This document shows positions 33,488 to 43,752 of a DNA stretch of 64,000 bases, in pieces. The stretch is taken from contig NZ_PYVX01000004.1 of NCBI RefSeq assembly GCF_003056305.1, forward strand, positions 278,046-342,045, in the 5' to 3' direction. Origin of the DNA: Halomonas denitrificans. GTDB lineage: Bacteria; Pseudomonadota; Gammaproteobacteria; Pseudomonadales; Halomonadaceae. Numbering within the stretch: position 1 is the first letter of the stretch; every line of letters begins with the position of its first letter. Position numbers and translations under genes: made by a program. The notes under the pieces were generated by a model. It was not told the DNA's origin. It did no database searches and saw only the letters and a program-made list of their open reading frames with translations.

Positions 33488-33781
33488 ACCCGGGCCGTGA
33501 GACGGCCCCGGCTCGGCCCCGCTGTGACAGCCATCGACCGCCGTCGTCCGCGTGATGCGGTCCCGACATGCCGGAGAGTCGTGCAGGGATGCCGTATTCT
33601 GATCACCTCCACCGTCGGGCTTGTGCCTGTCGCATGCCGGTGGCCCATACCGAGCGGCATGTCGGAGAACACCTCGTCGACGGGGGGCGCCAGAAAGTCG
33701 CCGTTGAGCGCAGAGCCTGCGCCATGCGCATGGCGACACTGACGGGGCGCCCCCTTGAACGCCAGCGACGCTGACACCCGA
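33488..33781. other. Gap before the MFS gene with no convincing gene
   Basis: About 290 bases at the left border of the MFS/dikinase cassette. Short open frames exist on both strands, but none has a ribosome site, family likeness or sensible composition. The DNA may be promoter plus remnant sequence. No inverted repeats typical of an insertion element were found. Confidence 0.5.
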
Positions 33782-35146
33782 ATGCACGCCGCAAGCACGG
33801 CGGCCCTGCTGATCGCCTCAGCGCAGGCACCGCTGGGGTCGACGCTGATCGCCGTGGCGCTCCCTTCCATCGGCATCGGAATCGGGGCGGATCTCGTCCT
33901 GATCACGGGTCTGCTAGTCACCGGCTATCTGGTCGTCAACGTGGTCTGCCAGGGGCCGGCGGGAAAGATCAGCGATCTCATCGGGCATTCGCGCATCCTG
34001 TGGACGGGGATCGGGCTTTACGTCATCGGCGCGGGGGTCGGGCTCCTGGCACAGGGTGTCGGCCTCCTGTTCGTGTCACGCTGCACGATGGCGGCTGCCG
34101 GTGCGCTGGTGGTCCCCGCAACCCTCGCCCTGATGCGCCTGCATGTACCCACAGCAAGGCGTGGCCGTATCTTTGGCCTGTTTGGCGCGACCATGGGCAT
34201 TGCCGCGGCAGGGGGACCCGCCCTGGGGGGTGAGATCGTGAGCCTGTTCGGCTGGCGCGCCGTGTTCATCGCCAATTTGCCATTCCTGGCGCTTTCGGCC
34301 CTTCTGTTGCACCGGTATCCCTTGCCTGCAAGCCACATCCCGGCACGGCGTTCCCTGAGGGCACTGACCCAGTCGCTGGATGGTGTCGGCATCGGCCTGC
34401 TGGCGCTGTCCCTGGCGCTTTTGATCGTGGCGAGCAGACTCGATGGCCCGGGTTTTATCGCCACGATTCTGGCGGGGACGCTCGTCGGCATCGCCTTTGT
34501 CAGCTGGGAGATGAAGGCCGCAGCCCCCGTCTTCGATCCGCACCTGTTTTCTCTGCCTGCCTTTGCCGCGGGAACGCTGATGATCGCCTTGCAGAACTTC
34601 GCGATGTACGGATTGCTATACCAGTTGCCGCAGTTCTTTTCCGTGTTCCGCGAGGCAGCGCCGCGCGACATCGGCTACCTGCTGTTCGTGATGATGATCG
34701 GCATGGTGGTGGCCGCACCGGTGGGTGGACACCTGACCGACCGGATCAGCGCACGGTGTGCGGCGCTCCTGGGGTGTGCGCTGCTGCTGTCGGGCATGGT
34801 GCAGCTCTGGCACCTGGCGTCGTTCGAGTCTCCGCAGGACGCCATGCTGGCCCTGCTGATCTTCGGGCTGGGCCTTGGCCTGTGCAACGCGTCCGCCCAG
34901 GCCTCCTTGATGAGCGCCGTAGAGTCGGGGCAGGCGGGAATGGCCGCCGGGGTCAGTTCCACGATGCGCTATCTCGGAGGAATCCTGAGCATCCTGGTTC
35001 TCGGCGCGGTCCTGGGAGGCGACACGATCGTCAGCGTGACGCGCCATGAGGTCATGATCTGGCTGTTTACCGTGGCCATCGTGCTGTCCGCCCTCATGAG
35101 CCAGCGCCTGCTGGGCGCGGGGAATACGGCGGCAGGATCCCCCTGA
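33782..35146 (+). CDS. MFS exporter (DHA2-like drug efflux family)
   Basis: A 454-residue major-facilitator carrier with about 12-14 membrane helices. ISDLIGHSRILWTGIGLYVI carries the D-x-x-G-R/H motif A, and FGATMGIAAAGGPALGGEI the G-x3-G-P-x2-G motif C of proton-driven drug exporters. The ATG at 33782 has no clear ribosome site; a TTG at 33755 is an alternative. GC and codon choice are visibly less extreme than in neighbours. It lies 170 bases before the split dikinase pair, in the same direction, so it may export their substrate or product. Confidence 0.85.
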   Translation: MHAASTAALLIASAQAPLGSTLIAVALPSIGIGIGADLVLITGLLVTGYLVVNVVCQGPAGKISDLIGHSRILWTGIGLYVIGAGVGLLAQGVGLLFVSRCTMAAAGALVVPATLALMRLHVPTARRGRIFGLFGATMGIAAAGGPALGGEIVSLFGWRAVFIANLPFLALSALLLHRYPLPASHIPARRSLRALTQSLDGVGIGLLALSLALLIVASRLDGPGFIATILAGTLVGIAFVSWEMKAAAPVFDPHLFSLPAFAAGTLMIALQNFAMYGLLYQLPQFFSVFREAAPRDIGYLLFVMMIGMVVAAPVGGHLTDRISARCAALLGCALLLSGMVQLWHLASFESPQDAMLALLIFGLGLGLCNASAQASLMSAVESGQAGMAAGVSSTMRYLGGILSILVLGAVLGGDTIVSVTRHEVMIWLFTVAIVLSALMSQRLLGAGNTAAGSP

Positions 35147-35316
35147 CGTCGCTTCCTCGGCTGCCTTTCGCCGATGCCTCCGGCCGTGCCCGTCGTGCCT
35201 GCCCGCCCCTTCCTGAGGGGGAGATAAAGCCCCCCTGTCAGGGATGTGAAGTCTGCTAGCATCAATCTAGTGCCCGACCTTCCCCCCGAGCTGCACTCAC
35301 GGCAGGACATGACACC

Positions 35317-36963
35317 ATGAACCGTCCCACTCCGTCCGCCCCGACCGCCTTTGAAGCCCCCGGACCGGGAACCTGGTCCGTTGACGCGGCGCATTTCCCG
35401 CGCCCGGTCTCGCATTTTCAGGCCGAGATCCATCCACCAGGCATCACCAGCGGGTTTCTGGAGTGCGCACGCCGCTATGGGTTGCTGATCGACACCCTGG
35501 ACTTCCGGTTCGTGAACGGTTTCGCCTACTCGAGCCCCGTCCCCGCGGCCGAGGCGGACATTCCGGCGCGTTTCACGGCCGCCGAGGAGGTGTTCCGGAC
35601 CAAGATCTGGAGAGAGGATCTCGAACGCTGGGACCGCGACGTGAAACCCGCCTCCATCAAGACGCATCAGGCGCTGCTGGCCGTAGACCCCGCCACACTG
35701 TCCGACGACGAACTGATGACCTATGTCGATCGTTGCCGCGACAACCTGCAACGCATGATTCATCAACATCACAGTTTCAATCTGGCGGCGATTCTTCCGG
35801 TGGGGGATTTCATGGCCCATGTCGGCGCCTGGACCAGCCTGCCGATGGGCGAGTTTCTCGCGCTGACGCGTGGATCGGCACCGGAATCCGCCGGCTCCTT
35901 TCCGGAGATGGATCGCCTGGCCGAGGAGATACGCCACCGCCCGGATGCCCGCGAGCTCCTGGAGTCCGGGCAGGCGAGTGCGGAGATCCTCGAGCAGCTC
36001 CGCCACGAGTCGGGTTCACTGGGCGAAGCGACGAGAGCCTATCTTGACGTGGTGGGCGACCGACTGCTCAACAGCCTGGATACCGCCGAGCCCAGGGCCA
36101 TCGAAGTGCCCGACGCCCTCGTCGCCCGGATCAGGCTGGCCGTCGCGCAGCCTGCGCATCGGGACGGGGCCGTCACCGAAGGGGAAGTGGCCAGGCTGCG
36201 AGACAAGATTCCCTTGGAACACCGCGTCCAGTTCGATGAGCTTCTCGACGAGGTGCGTCTCATGTCGCGGCTGCGTGACGAGCGTGGCTTCTACAGCGAC
36301 GTCTGGGCGGGGGGCGTCATGCGCCGCGCCCTGCTTGCCGCCGGCGAGAGGCTTGCCGCGGAGGGCAGGATCGACGCAGCGGCACATCTCATCGAGGCAA
36401 GCTACGAGGAGATCCAGGCCCTTCTGCGCCGCGCGGGTGGCCCTGGCGCCGCGGAACTGGCGGAACGCGCCAGGTATCGCGAGGAGCAACGGGCCGAGAA
36501 TGCGCCCGCGGAACTCGGCGATCCCGCCTCTCCGCCGCCCCCGATGGACGGCCTGCCGCCAGAGGTGATACGCGTGATGACCGCCCTGGTGACGGCCATT
36601 CAATCCCTCGGGGCGGGGCCTCGAGACCAGCGCGACAGTCCCGTCATCAAGGGCATCGGGGCGAGCCCCGGCACCTACAGCGGACGCGCCCGGGTCATCG
36701 ACACGATCGCAGACCTCGGTCGCCTCGAGCAGGGTGATGTACTGATCACGGCGGCGACCACGGATTCCTTCAATATCGTCCTTCCCCTGCTGGGCGCCAT
36801 CGTCACGAATGCCGGCGGCCTGCTCTCCCATGCCGCCATCGTGGGGCGCGAATATGGCATCCCCTCGGTCGTGGGGACCCGCAACGCCACCGAGCGGATC
36901 GCAGACGGTACACGGGTGACGGTGGACGGCACCACCGGCGACGTCCGGATCGACGCCCCATGA
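35317..36963 (+). CDS. Phosphohistidine (PEP-utilising mobile domain) subunit of a split dikinase
   Basis: A 548-residue protein with two parts. The C-terminus (about 445-548) is the swivelling phosphohistidine domain of PEP synthase and rifampin phosphotransferase. Its active site is TNAGGLLSHAAIVGREYGIP, with His505 as the phosphate carrier. The large helical N-terminal part (RFVNGFAYSSPVP, IHQHHSFNLAAILPVGDF) resembles the substrate domain of rifampin phosphotransferase-like proteins only in layout. The ATP-grasp domain is missing and is encoded by the next gene, which overlaps by ATGA. Phenylphosphate synthase subunits PpsA/PpsB share this split order. The acceptor is unknown. Confidence 0.8.
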   Translation: MNRPTPSAPTAFEAPGPGTWSVDAAHFPRPVSHFQAEIHPPGITSGFLECARRYGLLIDTLDFRFVNGFAYSSPVPAAEADIPARFTAAEEVFRTKIWREDLERWDRDVKPASIKTHQALLAVDPATLSDDELMTYVDRCRDNLQRMIHQHHSFNLAAILPVGDFMAHVGAWTSLPMGEFLALTRGSAPESAGSFPEMDRLAEEIRHRPDARELLESGQASAEILEQLRHESGSLGEATRAYLDVVGDRLLNSLDTAEPRAIEVPDALVARIRLAVAQPAHRDGAVTEGEVARLRDKIPLEHRVQFDELLDEVRLMSRLRDERGFYSDVWAGGVMRRALLAAGERLAAEGRIDAAAHLIEASYEEIQALLRRAGGPGAAELAERARYREEQRAENAPAELGDPASPPPPMDGLPPEVIRVMTALVTAIQSLGAGPRDQRDSPVIKGIGASPGTYSGRARVIDTIADLGRLEQGDVLITAATTDSFNIVLPLLGAIVTNAGGLLSHAAIVGREYGIPSVVGTRNATERIADGTRVTVDGTTGDVRIDAP

Positions 36964-37781
36964 CGCCGAGGCCATTGTCATCGGCCCGCGATGCGCGGCA
37001 CTTCGGCGGAAAGGCAACCCAACTCGGTGCGGCGATCCGCGCAGGACTGCCGGTGCCCGACGGTTGCGCCCTCGATACCGCGTTCGTCGATGCGATCGCC
37101 TCGGGTGCCCCCGGCGCGCTGGTCGAGCTTGCGGGTATCTGCGCGCAGTTTCCCGGTCCGGTGGCGGTCAGATCCTCGGCCATCGGCGAGGACTCGGATG
37201 ATGCGAGCTTCGCCGGACAGCATGCCACCGTCCTCAACGTCATGGGGGTCGAGGCCGTGACGGACGCCGTTCGGGCGGTCCGGGAATCGGCGTGGACGGC
37301 GTCTGCCCGGGCGTATCGCGACCGCGTGGGAGTGGATACGGACATCCGCATGGGCGTGATCATTCAGCGTCTTGTCGACGCGGAGGTGGCCGGCGTGCTG
37401 TTCACCTGCCACCCGGTGACCGGACAGGACGAGCGTGTCATCGAGGCCGTGTGGGGGCTGGGTGAAGCGGTTGTCCAGGGGCTTGTCATCCCCGACTGCT
37501 ATCGCATGGATCGTGCCGGACGCCTGATCGAATGCCGCGCAGGCGTCAAGGACATCCGTATCCAGCGGATGTCCGGGGGCCTGACCCGCAAGGAGGCCGT
37601 CGCCGAGCACCTAGTCGAGCATCCCTGCCTGGATGCAGAGAAACTGGCGGCGCTGCATGGTCTGGTTTCCCGGTGCGAGGACGCGTTCGGGAGTGGACCC
37701 CATGACATCGAATGGGCGTTCGAGCACGAGCTTGCGTACCTGCTGCAATTACGCCCGGTGACGAAACGCTCGACGGCCTGA
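36960..37781 (+). CDS. ATP-grasp (PPDK N-terminal-like) subunit of a split dikinase
   Basis: A compact 273-residue nucleotide-binding subunit like the N-terminal domain of PEP synthase. Recognisable elements in order: HFGGKATQLGAAIRAGLPVP, VAVRSSAIGEDSDDASFAGQ, IIQRLVDAEVAGVLFTCHPV, AVWGLGEAVVQGLVIPD, and near the end PHDIEWAFEHELAYLLQLRP with the Asp-Ile-Glu and Gln metal/ATP ligands. All key segments are present, so it should be active. It would use ATP to phosphorylate His505 of the partner. The ATGA overlap gives coupled translation and equal amounts. Confidence 0.87.
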   Translation: MTPRPLSSARDARHFGGKATQLGAAIRAGLPVPDGCALDTAFVDAIASGAPGALVELAGICAQFPGPVAVRSSAIGEDSDDASFAGQHATVLNVMGVEAVTDAVRAVRESAWTASARAYRDRVGVDTDIRMGVIIQRLVDAEVAGVLFTCHPVTGQDERVIEAVWGLGEAVVQGLVIPDCYRMDRAGRLIECRAGVKDIRIQRMSGGLTRKEAVAEHLVEHPCLDAEKLAALHGLVSRCEDAFGSGPHDIEWAFEHELAYLLQLRPVTKRSTA

Positions 37782-37999
37782 CACGCCAGCCGGCATGGAG
37801 GCGGCGAAACGACTGGAGGGGCAAGCGCCCATCGCCCTTTCCCGCTCGTTCAGGACGAAGGCAGACAGCCCACGAGACCGCTGCCCGAATGTCACCCACG
37901 GTAAACGGGAACCAGTTCTCGGGGGCACCCATTAGGGGTGGCGTGATATGCTCGCCGCATCATCAACCGGCATCCCAGCCGATCGTCGAGGAGAGCAAC

Positions 38000-38278
38000 A
38001 TGGCTCAGGCAAGCGCACGTCATATCCTGGTGGACAGCGAAGCGAAGTGTAACGAACTCAAGGCCGAGATCGAGGGCGGTCGCGACTTCGCCGAGGTCGC
38101 TCGCGAGCACTCCAACTGCCCCTCCGGCCGCCAGGGCGGCGAGCTCGGCACCTTCGGCCCGGGCCAGATGGTGCCGGAGTTCGACAAGGTGGTATTCGAG
38201 GGCGAGGTGGGCAAGGTCCACGGCCCGGTGAAGACCCAGTTCGGCTACCACCTGCTGGAGATCACCAGCCGCAGCTGA
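38000..38278 (+). CDS. ppiC: PpiC-type parvulin peptidyl-prolyl isomerase
   Basis: A 92-residue single-domain cytoplasmic parvulin that speeds cis-trans change at prolyl bonds. Active-site elements: SARHILVDSEAKCNELKAEI (His), HSNCPSGRQGGELGTFGPGQ and FGYHLLEI (final His). Length and motifs match E. coli PpiC (93 residues). GAGGAGAG precedes the ATG. A TGATATGCT extended -10 element at about 37946 may be its promoter. A classic terminator follows. Confidence 0.93.
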   Translation: MAQASARHILVDSEAKCNELKAEIEGGRDFAEVAREHSNCPSGRQGGELGTFGPGQMVPEFDKVVFEGEVGKVHGPVKTQFGYHLLEITSRS

Positions 38279-38300
38279 GCCCCCGGGTCCGCTGTCAGGA

Positions 38301-38332
38301 GCCGCGCATGGAGCCCATGCGCGGCTTTTTCT
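38301..38332 (+). terminator. Rho-independent terminator of ppiC
   Basis: A 10-bp perfect inverted repeat (GCCGCGCATG arm) with a short loop, followed by TTTTTCTT, 22 bases past the stop. Confidence 0.93.
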
Positions 38333-38394
38333 TGTACAGTACCTGTATGACGTAGAGGATAATGGCAGGTCACCGACGCCAGAGGAGCCCTTCG

Positions 38395-38593
38395 ATGAAC
38401 GACGACACCTTCCACCACAGCATCAGAAAGCTGCTCAAGAACGTGGGCGTGAACAGCCAGCAGGAGATCGAGCGGGCCGTGCGCCAGGCGCTGGCCGACG
38501 GGCGCCTGAGGGGTGACGAGACCCTGCCGGCGACCGTGAAGGTCGAGGTGGCGGGCCTCGAGCTGGATCTCGAGTTCACGGGAGACATCACCC

Positions 38594-38601
<8 letters not shown>
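38395..38601 (+). CDS. DUF6494-family small protein
   Basis: A 68-residue protein that starts [20 protein letters not shown] and continues [18 protein letters not shown], then [20 protein letters not shown]. This matches the short DUF6494 family. Helical first half, strand-rich second half, acidic. AGAGGAG lies 7 bases before the ATG. Its stop overlaps the TTG start of the ABC ATPase gene by 8 bases, so it belongs to that operon, though no role is known. Confidence 0.8.
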
Positions 38602-39532
<931 letters not shown>

Positions 39533-39534
39533 TC

Positions 39535-40305
39535 ATGAATCGCATCAACCTTCAGTCCGTCAAGACCCTCTACTGCGCCGAGATGGCGCGCAGCCTGCGC
39601 ACCATGCTGCAGAGCATCGTCTCGCCGGTGATCTCCACCTCGCTCTACTTCGTGGTGTTCGGCGCGGCCATCGGCACCCGGATCAGCGAGGTGGACGGGG
39701 TGAGCTACGGCGCCTTCATCGTGCCGGGCCTGATCATGCTGATGCTGCTGACCCAGAGCGTCTCCAACGCCTCCTTCGGGATCTTCTTCCCGCGCTTCTC
39801 GGGTTCGATCTACGAGATCCTCTCGGCGCCGATGTCCTACGTCGAGGTGGTGGTGGGCTACGTCGGGGCGGCGGCCACCAAGTCGCTGCTCCTCGGGCTG
39901 ATCGTGCTGGTCACGGCGCGGCTCTTCGTGCCCTACTCCATCGATCACCCGCTGATGATGGCGGTCTTCCTGGTGCTCACCGCGGTGACCTTCAGCCTGC
40001 TCGGCTTCATAATCGGCATCTGGGCCGACGGCTTCGAGAAGCTGCAGCTGGTGCCGCTGCTGGTGATCACCCCGCTGACCTTCCTCGGCGGCACCTTCTA
40101 CTCCATCGACATGCTGCCGCCCTTCTGGCAGGCGGTGACCCTGGCCAACCCGGTGGTCTACCTGGTCAGCGGCTTTCGCTGGAGCTTCTACGGCATCAGC
40201 GACGTGAGCCCGCTGGTCAGCCTCGGGATGATCCTGCTGTTCCTCTCGGTGGCGCTCGCCATGGTGGGCTGGATCTTCAGGAGCGGCTACCGCCTCAAGC
40301 CCTGA
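39535..40305 (+). CDS. ABC-2 type transporter permease (YadH-like)
   Basis: A 256-residue membrane subunit with six predicted helices, partner of the ATPase upstream. The [20 protein letters not shown] stretch before the last helices is the conserved ABC-2 motif. A GTG at 39529 lies 5 bases from AGGAG and overlaps the preceding stop (GTGA), so it may be the real start, adding two residues before the ATG used here. Its stop is directly next to the convergent carbamate kinase stop, with no gap. Confidence 0.88.
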   Translation: MNRINLQSVKTLYCAEMARSLRTMLQSIVSPVISTSLYFVVFGAAIGTRISEVDGVSYGAFIVPGLIMLMLLTQSVSNASFGIFFPRFSGSIYEILSAPMSYVEVVVGYVGAAATKSLLLGLIVLVTARLFVPYSIDHPLMMAVFLVLTAVTFSLLGFIIGIWADGFEKLQLVPLLVITPLTFLGGTFYSIDMLPPFWQAVTLANPVVYLVSGFRWSFYGISDVSPLVSLGMILLFLSVALAMVGWIFRSGYRLKP

Positions 40306-41214
40306 TCATGCCCGGATCAGGGTGCCGGCCTGGCCCTCGAGGATCCGTCCGGCATCCTCCAGCGCGCCGATGCCGGCGACCCCGCCCCGGGCGGTGACGA
40401 ACTCGCAGGCGGCCGCCACCTTGGGGCCCATGGAGCCCGGCTCGAAGGCGAGCTCGGCAAGCGCCTCGGGCGTCACGCGATGCAGCGGGCTCGGCGCGGG
40501 CCCGCCCCAGCCCTGGTACACCGCCGCCACGTCGGTCAGCAGCAGCAGGGCATCGGCATCCAGCCGGGTCGCCAGCAGGCCGGAGGCGTGGTCCTTGTCG
40601 ATCACCGCCTCGATCCCTTCCAGCCGCCCGCCGGCGCCGCGCACGGTGGGAATGCCGCCGCCCCCGACGCAGATCACCACCACCCCGGCGTCCACCAGCC
40701 GGCCGATGACGTCGATGGGCAGGATGCGCCGCGGCAGCGGCGAGGCGACGACCCGCCGCCAGCGTCCGGGGGAGGAGACGACGAAGGCCCAGCCCCGCTC
40801 GGCCTTCCAGCGATGCATGTCGGCGAGGCCATACTCCGGGCCGATGGGCTTGCTCGGCAGCAGGAAGGCAGGATCGTCGGCATCTACCTCGACCCGGGTC
40901 AGCAGGGTCGCGCAGCGCGCGCCGGGTGGCATCTCGTTCATCAGCTCCGTCTCGATCAGGTAGCCGATCATGCCCTCGGTCTGGGCGTCCAGCACGTCCA
41001 GCGGATAGGCCTCCCGCGGCTGGTAGGCCTGGGCCTGGAGGCTGAGCAGCCCCACCTGGGGGCCGTTGCCGTGGGTCACCACCAGCTGGTGCCGGCCGGC
41101 CAGTTCGGCCAGGCCCCGCGCGGCGCGGCGCACGTTGTGGCGCTGGTTGTCGATGGTCATGGGCTCGCCCGGCCGCAACAGGGCACTGCCGCCAAGGGCC
41201 ACCACGATACGCAT
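40306..41214 (-). CDS. Carbamate kinase
   Basis: A 302-residue amino-acid-kinase-fold enzyme that converts carbamoyl phosphate and ADP to ATP and carbamate (or the reverse). Motifs: RIVVALGGSALLRPGE at the start, VVTHGNGPQVGLL, VVICVGGGGIPTV, and IDKDHASGLLATRLDADALL. GGAGG lies 9 bases before the ATG at 41214. Arginine deiminase and ornithine carbamoyltransferase genes are not nearby, so its source of carbamoyl phosphate is unclear. Confidence 0.9.
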   Translation of the reverse strand: MRIVVALGGSALLRPGEPMTIDNQRHNVRRAARGLAELAGRHQLVVTHGNGPQVGLLSLQAQAYQPREAYPLDVLDAQTEGMIGYLIETELMNEMPPGARCATLLTRVEVDADDPAFLLPSKPIGPEYGLADMHRWKAERGWAFVVSSPGRWRRVVASPLPRRILPIDVIGRLVDAGVVVICVGGGGIPTVRGAGGRLEGIEAVIDKDHASGLLATRLDADALLLLTDVAAVYQGWGGPAPSPLHRVTPEALAELAFEPGSMGPKVAAACEFVTARGGVAGIGALEDAGRILEGQAGTLIRA

Positions 41215-41417
41215 GCGGATCCGCCTCCGGGGTCGCTGTCGGGGCTCGCCTCGAGCCACCGGAATCCGGCGCGAGGCGGCGTCGCCCCGGGCCCTCGGCC
41301 TTTCCCTCAGCATAGTCCGCGCGGGTCGTGGCCGGCGGTGACGAGTCGCCGAGCGGCTATCGAGCGACGCCGCCGGCGGGTATCATCCCCACCCTCGCCC
41401 TTCACCGCGGAGCTCCC

Positions 41418-42425
41418 ATGCCGATCCTGCACAGCATCATCCATCGCATCGACACGGCCTCCGGCGAGACGCCGACGCTGACGCCCGCCGCCGAGGAGCT
41501 CGCCCCCTCGGCGGCGCTGGACGACCTGCTGGCCGGCGTCAACGACGCCTTCAACGCCAAGCCCAAGGCCTGGGGCCACTTCCTCGACGCCACGCCCGAG
41601 GGCGAGGTGAGCTCGCCGTTCGCCACCGAGCTCGCCGACTTCCTCGACGGCGGCCGCGACTTCGCCACCTTCAGCCGCGACGTGGCGAAGCGCCTCGCCG
41701 AGCTGATCGGCGACCACCTGACGCTCTCCGGCGATCTCTTGATGGTCGATCAGCGCGTCGGCGACGCCCGCTACCTCTTCCTGGCGCTGCTGCACCACCG
41801 CAGCGGGTTCGGCGTCGACGACGATCTCGCCGTGGTCCCGGTGCGCCAGCTCAATCTGACGCAGATGAGCCTCGCCGCGCGCCTCGACATCCGCCAGTGG
41901 CAGGGCGAGGCGCCCTCGAAGCAGTACCTCGCCTGGACCAAGGACCGCGGCGGCAAGAAGCTCGCCGAGGGCTTCGCCGCCCTGCTCGGCGCCACGGAGG
42001 GGGTGGACGCCACGGGCGAGACCCGCACCCTGCTCAAGGCCTTCAGCGACTACGTGGAGCAGGAGGACCTGCCCGAGGAGGCCAGCCGAGAGAAGACCGA
42101 TGCACTGATCGACTACGCCAGCGACCAGGCGAGCCGCGGCGAGCCGATCACCCTGGAGGAGCTCTCCGAGGTGCTCGACGAGCAGCAGCCGAAGGCCTTC
42201 TATGAGCATATCCGCAACGCCGACTACGGCCTCTCCCCGGAGATCCCGCCCGACAAGCGCACCCTCAACCAGTTCCGGCGCTTCGCCGGGCGTTCGGGGG
42301 GCGTGTCGGTCAGCTTCGACTCCCACCTGCTGGGCTCCAGCGTCGAGTACGACGAGGAGCAGGATCGGCTGATCATCAAGCAGGTGCCCAAGCAGCTGCG
42401 CGAGCAGCTCAAGCGCCAGGACTGA
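41418..42425 (+). CDS. yejK: Nucleoid-associated protein YejK
   Basis: A 335-residue protein, the same length as E. coli YejK/NdpA, which binds the nucleoid. Marks are the opening ILHSIIHRIDTASGETPTL, the acidic C-terminal half, and the closing SVSFDSHLLGSSVEYDEEQD and LPKQL-type tail (IIKQVPKQLREQLKRQD). The ATG at 41418 follows GGAG by about 4-5 bases; the frame extends to 41328 without support. Confidence 0.9.
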   Translation: MPILHSIIHRIDTASGETPTLTPAAEELAPSAALDDLLAGVNDAFNAKPKAWGHFLDATPEGEVSSPFATELADFLDGGRDFATFSRDVAKRLAELIGDHLTLSGDLLMVDQRVGDARYLFLALLHHRSGFGVDDDLAVVPVRQLNLTQMSLAARLDIRQWQGEAPSKQYLAWTKDRGGKKLAEGFAALLGATEGVDATGETRTLLKAFSDYVEQEDLPEEASREKTDALIDYASDQASRGEPITLEELSEVLDEQQPKAFYEHIRNADYGLSPEIPPDKRTLNQFRRFAGRSGGVSVSFDSHLLGSSVEYDEEQDRLIIKQVPKQLREQLKRQD

Positions 42426-42534
42426 CGGCGCGCCCTTCCCGAGGCGTCGCCTCTCCCGAGGCACCAGCGTCGGCGAAGGGCGCGAAGCGGGCTATGCTGA
42501 GCCGCGTCGACCCGCCACCGGAGAGAGCCTCGCC

Positions 42535-43119
42535 ATGCGCCGCATCCTGATCCTTCAGGGCCACCCCGACACCGCCGCCCCGCACCTGCTGCACGCCCTG
42601 GCCGACCACTACCGCCGGGGCGCCGAGCAGTCCGGCCACGCGGTGCGCACCCTGACCATCGCCGAGCACGACTTTCCCCTGCTGCAGAGCCAGCGGGCCT
42701 GGACCGAGGAGCCGATGCCCGCCGCCCTCGAGCCGGCGCGGGACGCCATCGCCTGGTGCGAGCACCTGGTGCTCTGCTTTCCGCTGTGGCTCGGTGACAT
42801 GCCGGCGCTGGTGAAGGGCTTTCTCGAGCAGGTGCTGCGCCCCCACTTCGCCTTCGAGTACGTGGAGGGCAACCCGCTGGGGCGCAAGGGGCTGACGGGC
42901 CGCTCGGCGCGGGTGGTGGTGACCATGGGCATGCCGGCGGCGATCTATCGCCACGTCTACCGCGCCCACAGCGTCAAGTCGCTGGAGCGCAACATCCTCG
43001 GCTTCGTCGGCTTCGCGCCGGTGCGCGAGACGCTGATCGGCTCGGTGGAGAACCTCGACGAGGCCGACTGCCGGAAGTGGTTCACGCGCCTGGAGAGGCT
43101 GGGCCGCGAGGCGCGGTAA
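42535..43119 (+). CDS. NAD(P)H-dependent quinone oxidoreductase (flavodoxin_2 fold)
   Basis: A 194-residue flavoprotein. It opens RRILILQGHPDTAAPHLLHA, the flavin phosphate loop, and has VLCFPLWLGDMPALVKGFLE, the conserved P-l-W-w-g-x-P-a-x-l-K-g-f motif of MdaB/KefF-like enzymes, and VVVTMGMPAAIYRH. These reduce quinones by two electrons to avoid semiquinone radicals. GAGAG supports the ATG. Substrate unknown. It converges with trxC across 22 bases. Confidence 0.87.
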   Translation: MRRILILQGHPDTAAPHLLHALADHYRRGAEQSGHAVRTLTIAEHDFPLLQSQRAWTEEPMPAALEPARDAIAWCEHLVLCFPLWLGDMPALVKGFLEQVLRPHFAFEYVEGNPLGRKGLTGRSARVVVTMGMPAAIYRHVYRAHSVKSLERNILGFVGFAPVRETLIGSVENLDEADCRKWFTRLERLGREAR

Positions 43120-43141
43120 GCGCCGGCAGGACCCGGGCGCG

Positions 43142-43582
43142 CTAAGCCGCCAGGTAGGGCCGCAGCCACTGGCGCAGCTGCGGCCCCTGCAGCAGCCCCG
43201 GCTGGCGGGCGACCTCAGCGCCGCCCTGGAAGACGATCAGCGTGGGGATGCTGCGGATGCCGAAGCGCGCCGCCAGCGCCTGCTGCTCCTCGGTGTTCAG
43301 CTTGGCGAAGCGCAGCCGCGGCTCGAGCTCACGGGCGGCCTCGGCGAAGATCGGCGCCATCGCCTTGCAGGGCCCGCACCAGCTGGCCCAGAAGTCCACC
43401 ACCACCGGCAGCTCGCTGCGCTCGACCAGGGCGGAGAAGTTGGCGTCGCTCAGCGCCACCGGCTCGCCGGTGAACAGCGCCCCGCGGCACTTGCCGCAGG
43501 TCGGGCCGTCGGTGAGGCGCGATCGCGCGACGCGATTGACGGCGTGGCAGTGGGGGCAGCCGAGCTTCAGGGATTCGGTCAT
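43142..43582 (-). CDS. trxC: Thioredoxin 2
   Basis: A 146-residue cytoplasmic disulfide reductase. The N-terminal zinc finger has two CxxC pairs (LGCPHCHAVN and TCGKCRGALF), which distinguishes TrxC from TrxA. The thioredoxin fold has the active site WASWCGPCKAMAPIF and the cis-Pro loop IRSIPTLIVF. TrxC is peroxide-induced through OxyR in E. coli; no site was checked here. Confidence 0.94.
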   Translation of the reverse strand: MTESLKLGCPHCHAVNRVARSRLTDGPTCGKCRGALFTGEPVALSDANFSALVERSELPVVVDFWASWCGPCKAMAPIFAEAARELEPRLRFAKLNTEEQQALAARFGIRSIPTLIVFQGGAEVARQPGLLQGPQLRQWLRPYLAA

Positions 43583-43752
43583 GGCGCACTCCGGATCGAG
43601 GGGATTTTCCCCGCACTATACCCATGAACGGCAGTGGCCCGCGATGCCTATCAGGCGCCGTGATGCCCGCCGCGTGGCCGGAGCGTCATGCAGTGCGCCG
43701 CGCGGGCTGTTATCGTCGCGGCAATGCCTGAAGGCGTCCCCGCGAGACTCCC

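Noticed and set aside
31741..37865. Two similar segments with CAGGACGAAGG (about 31750 and 37850) as borders of an island
   Set aside because: The shared piece is short and forms part of a terminator hairpin at one site only. It is not convincing as an attachment or target-site repeat.
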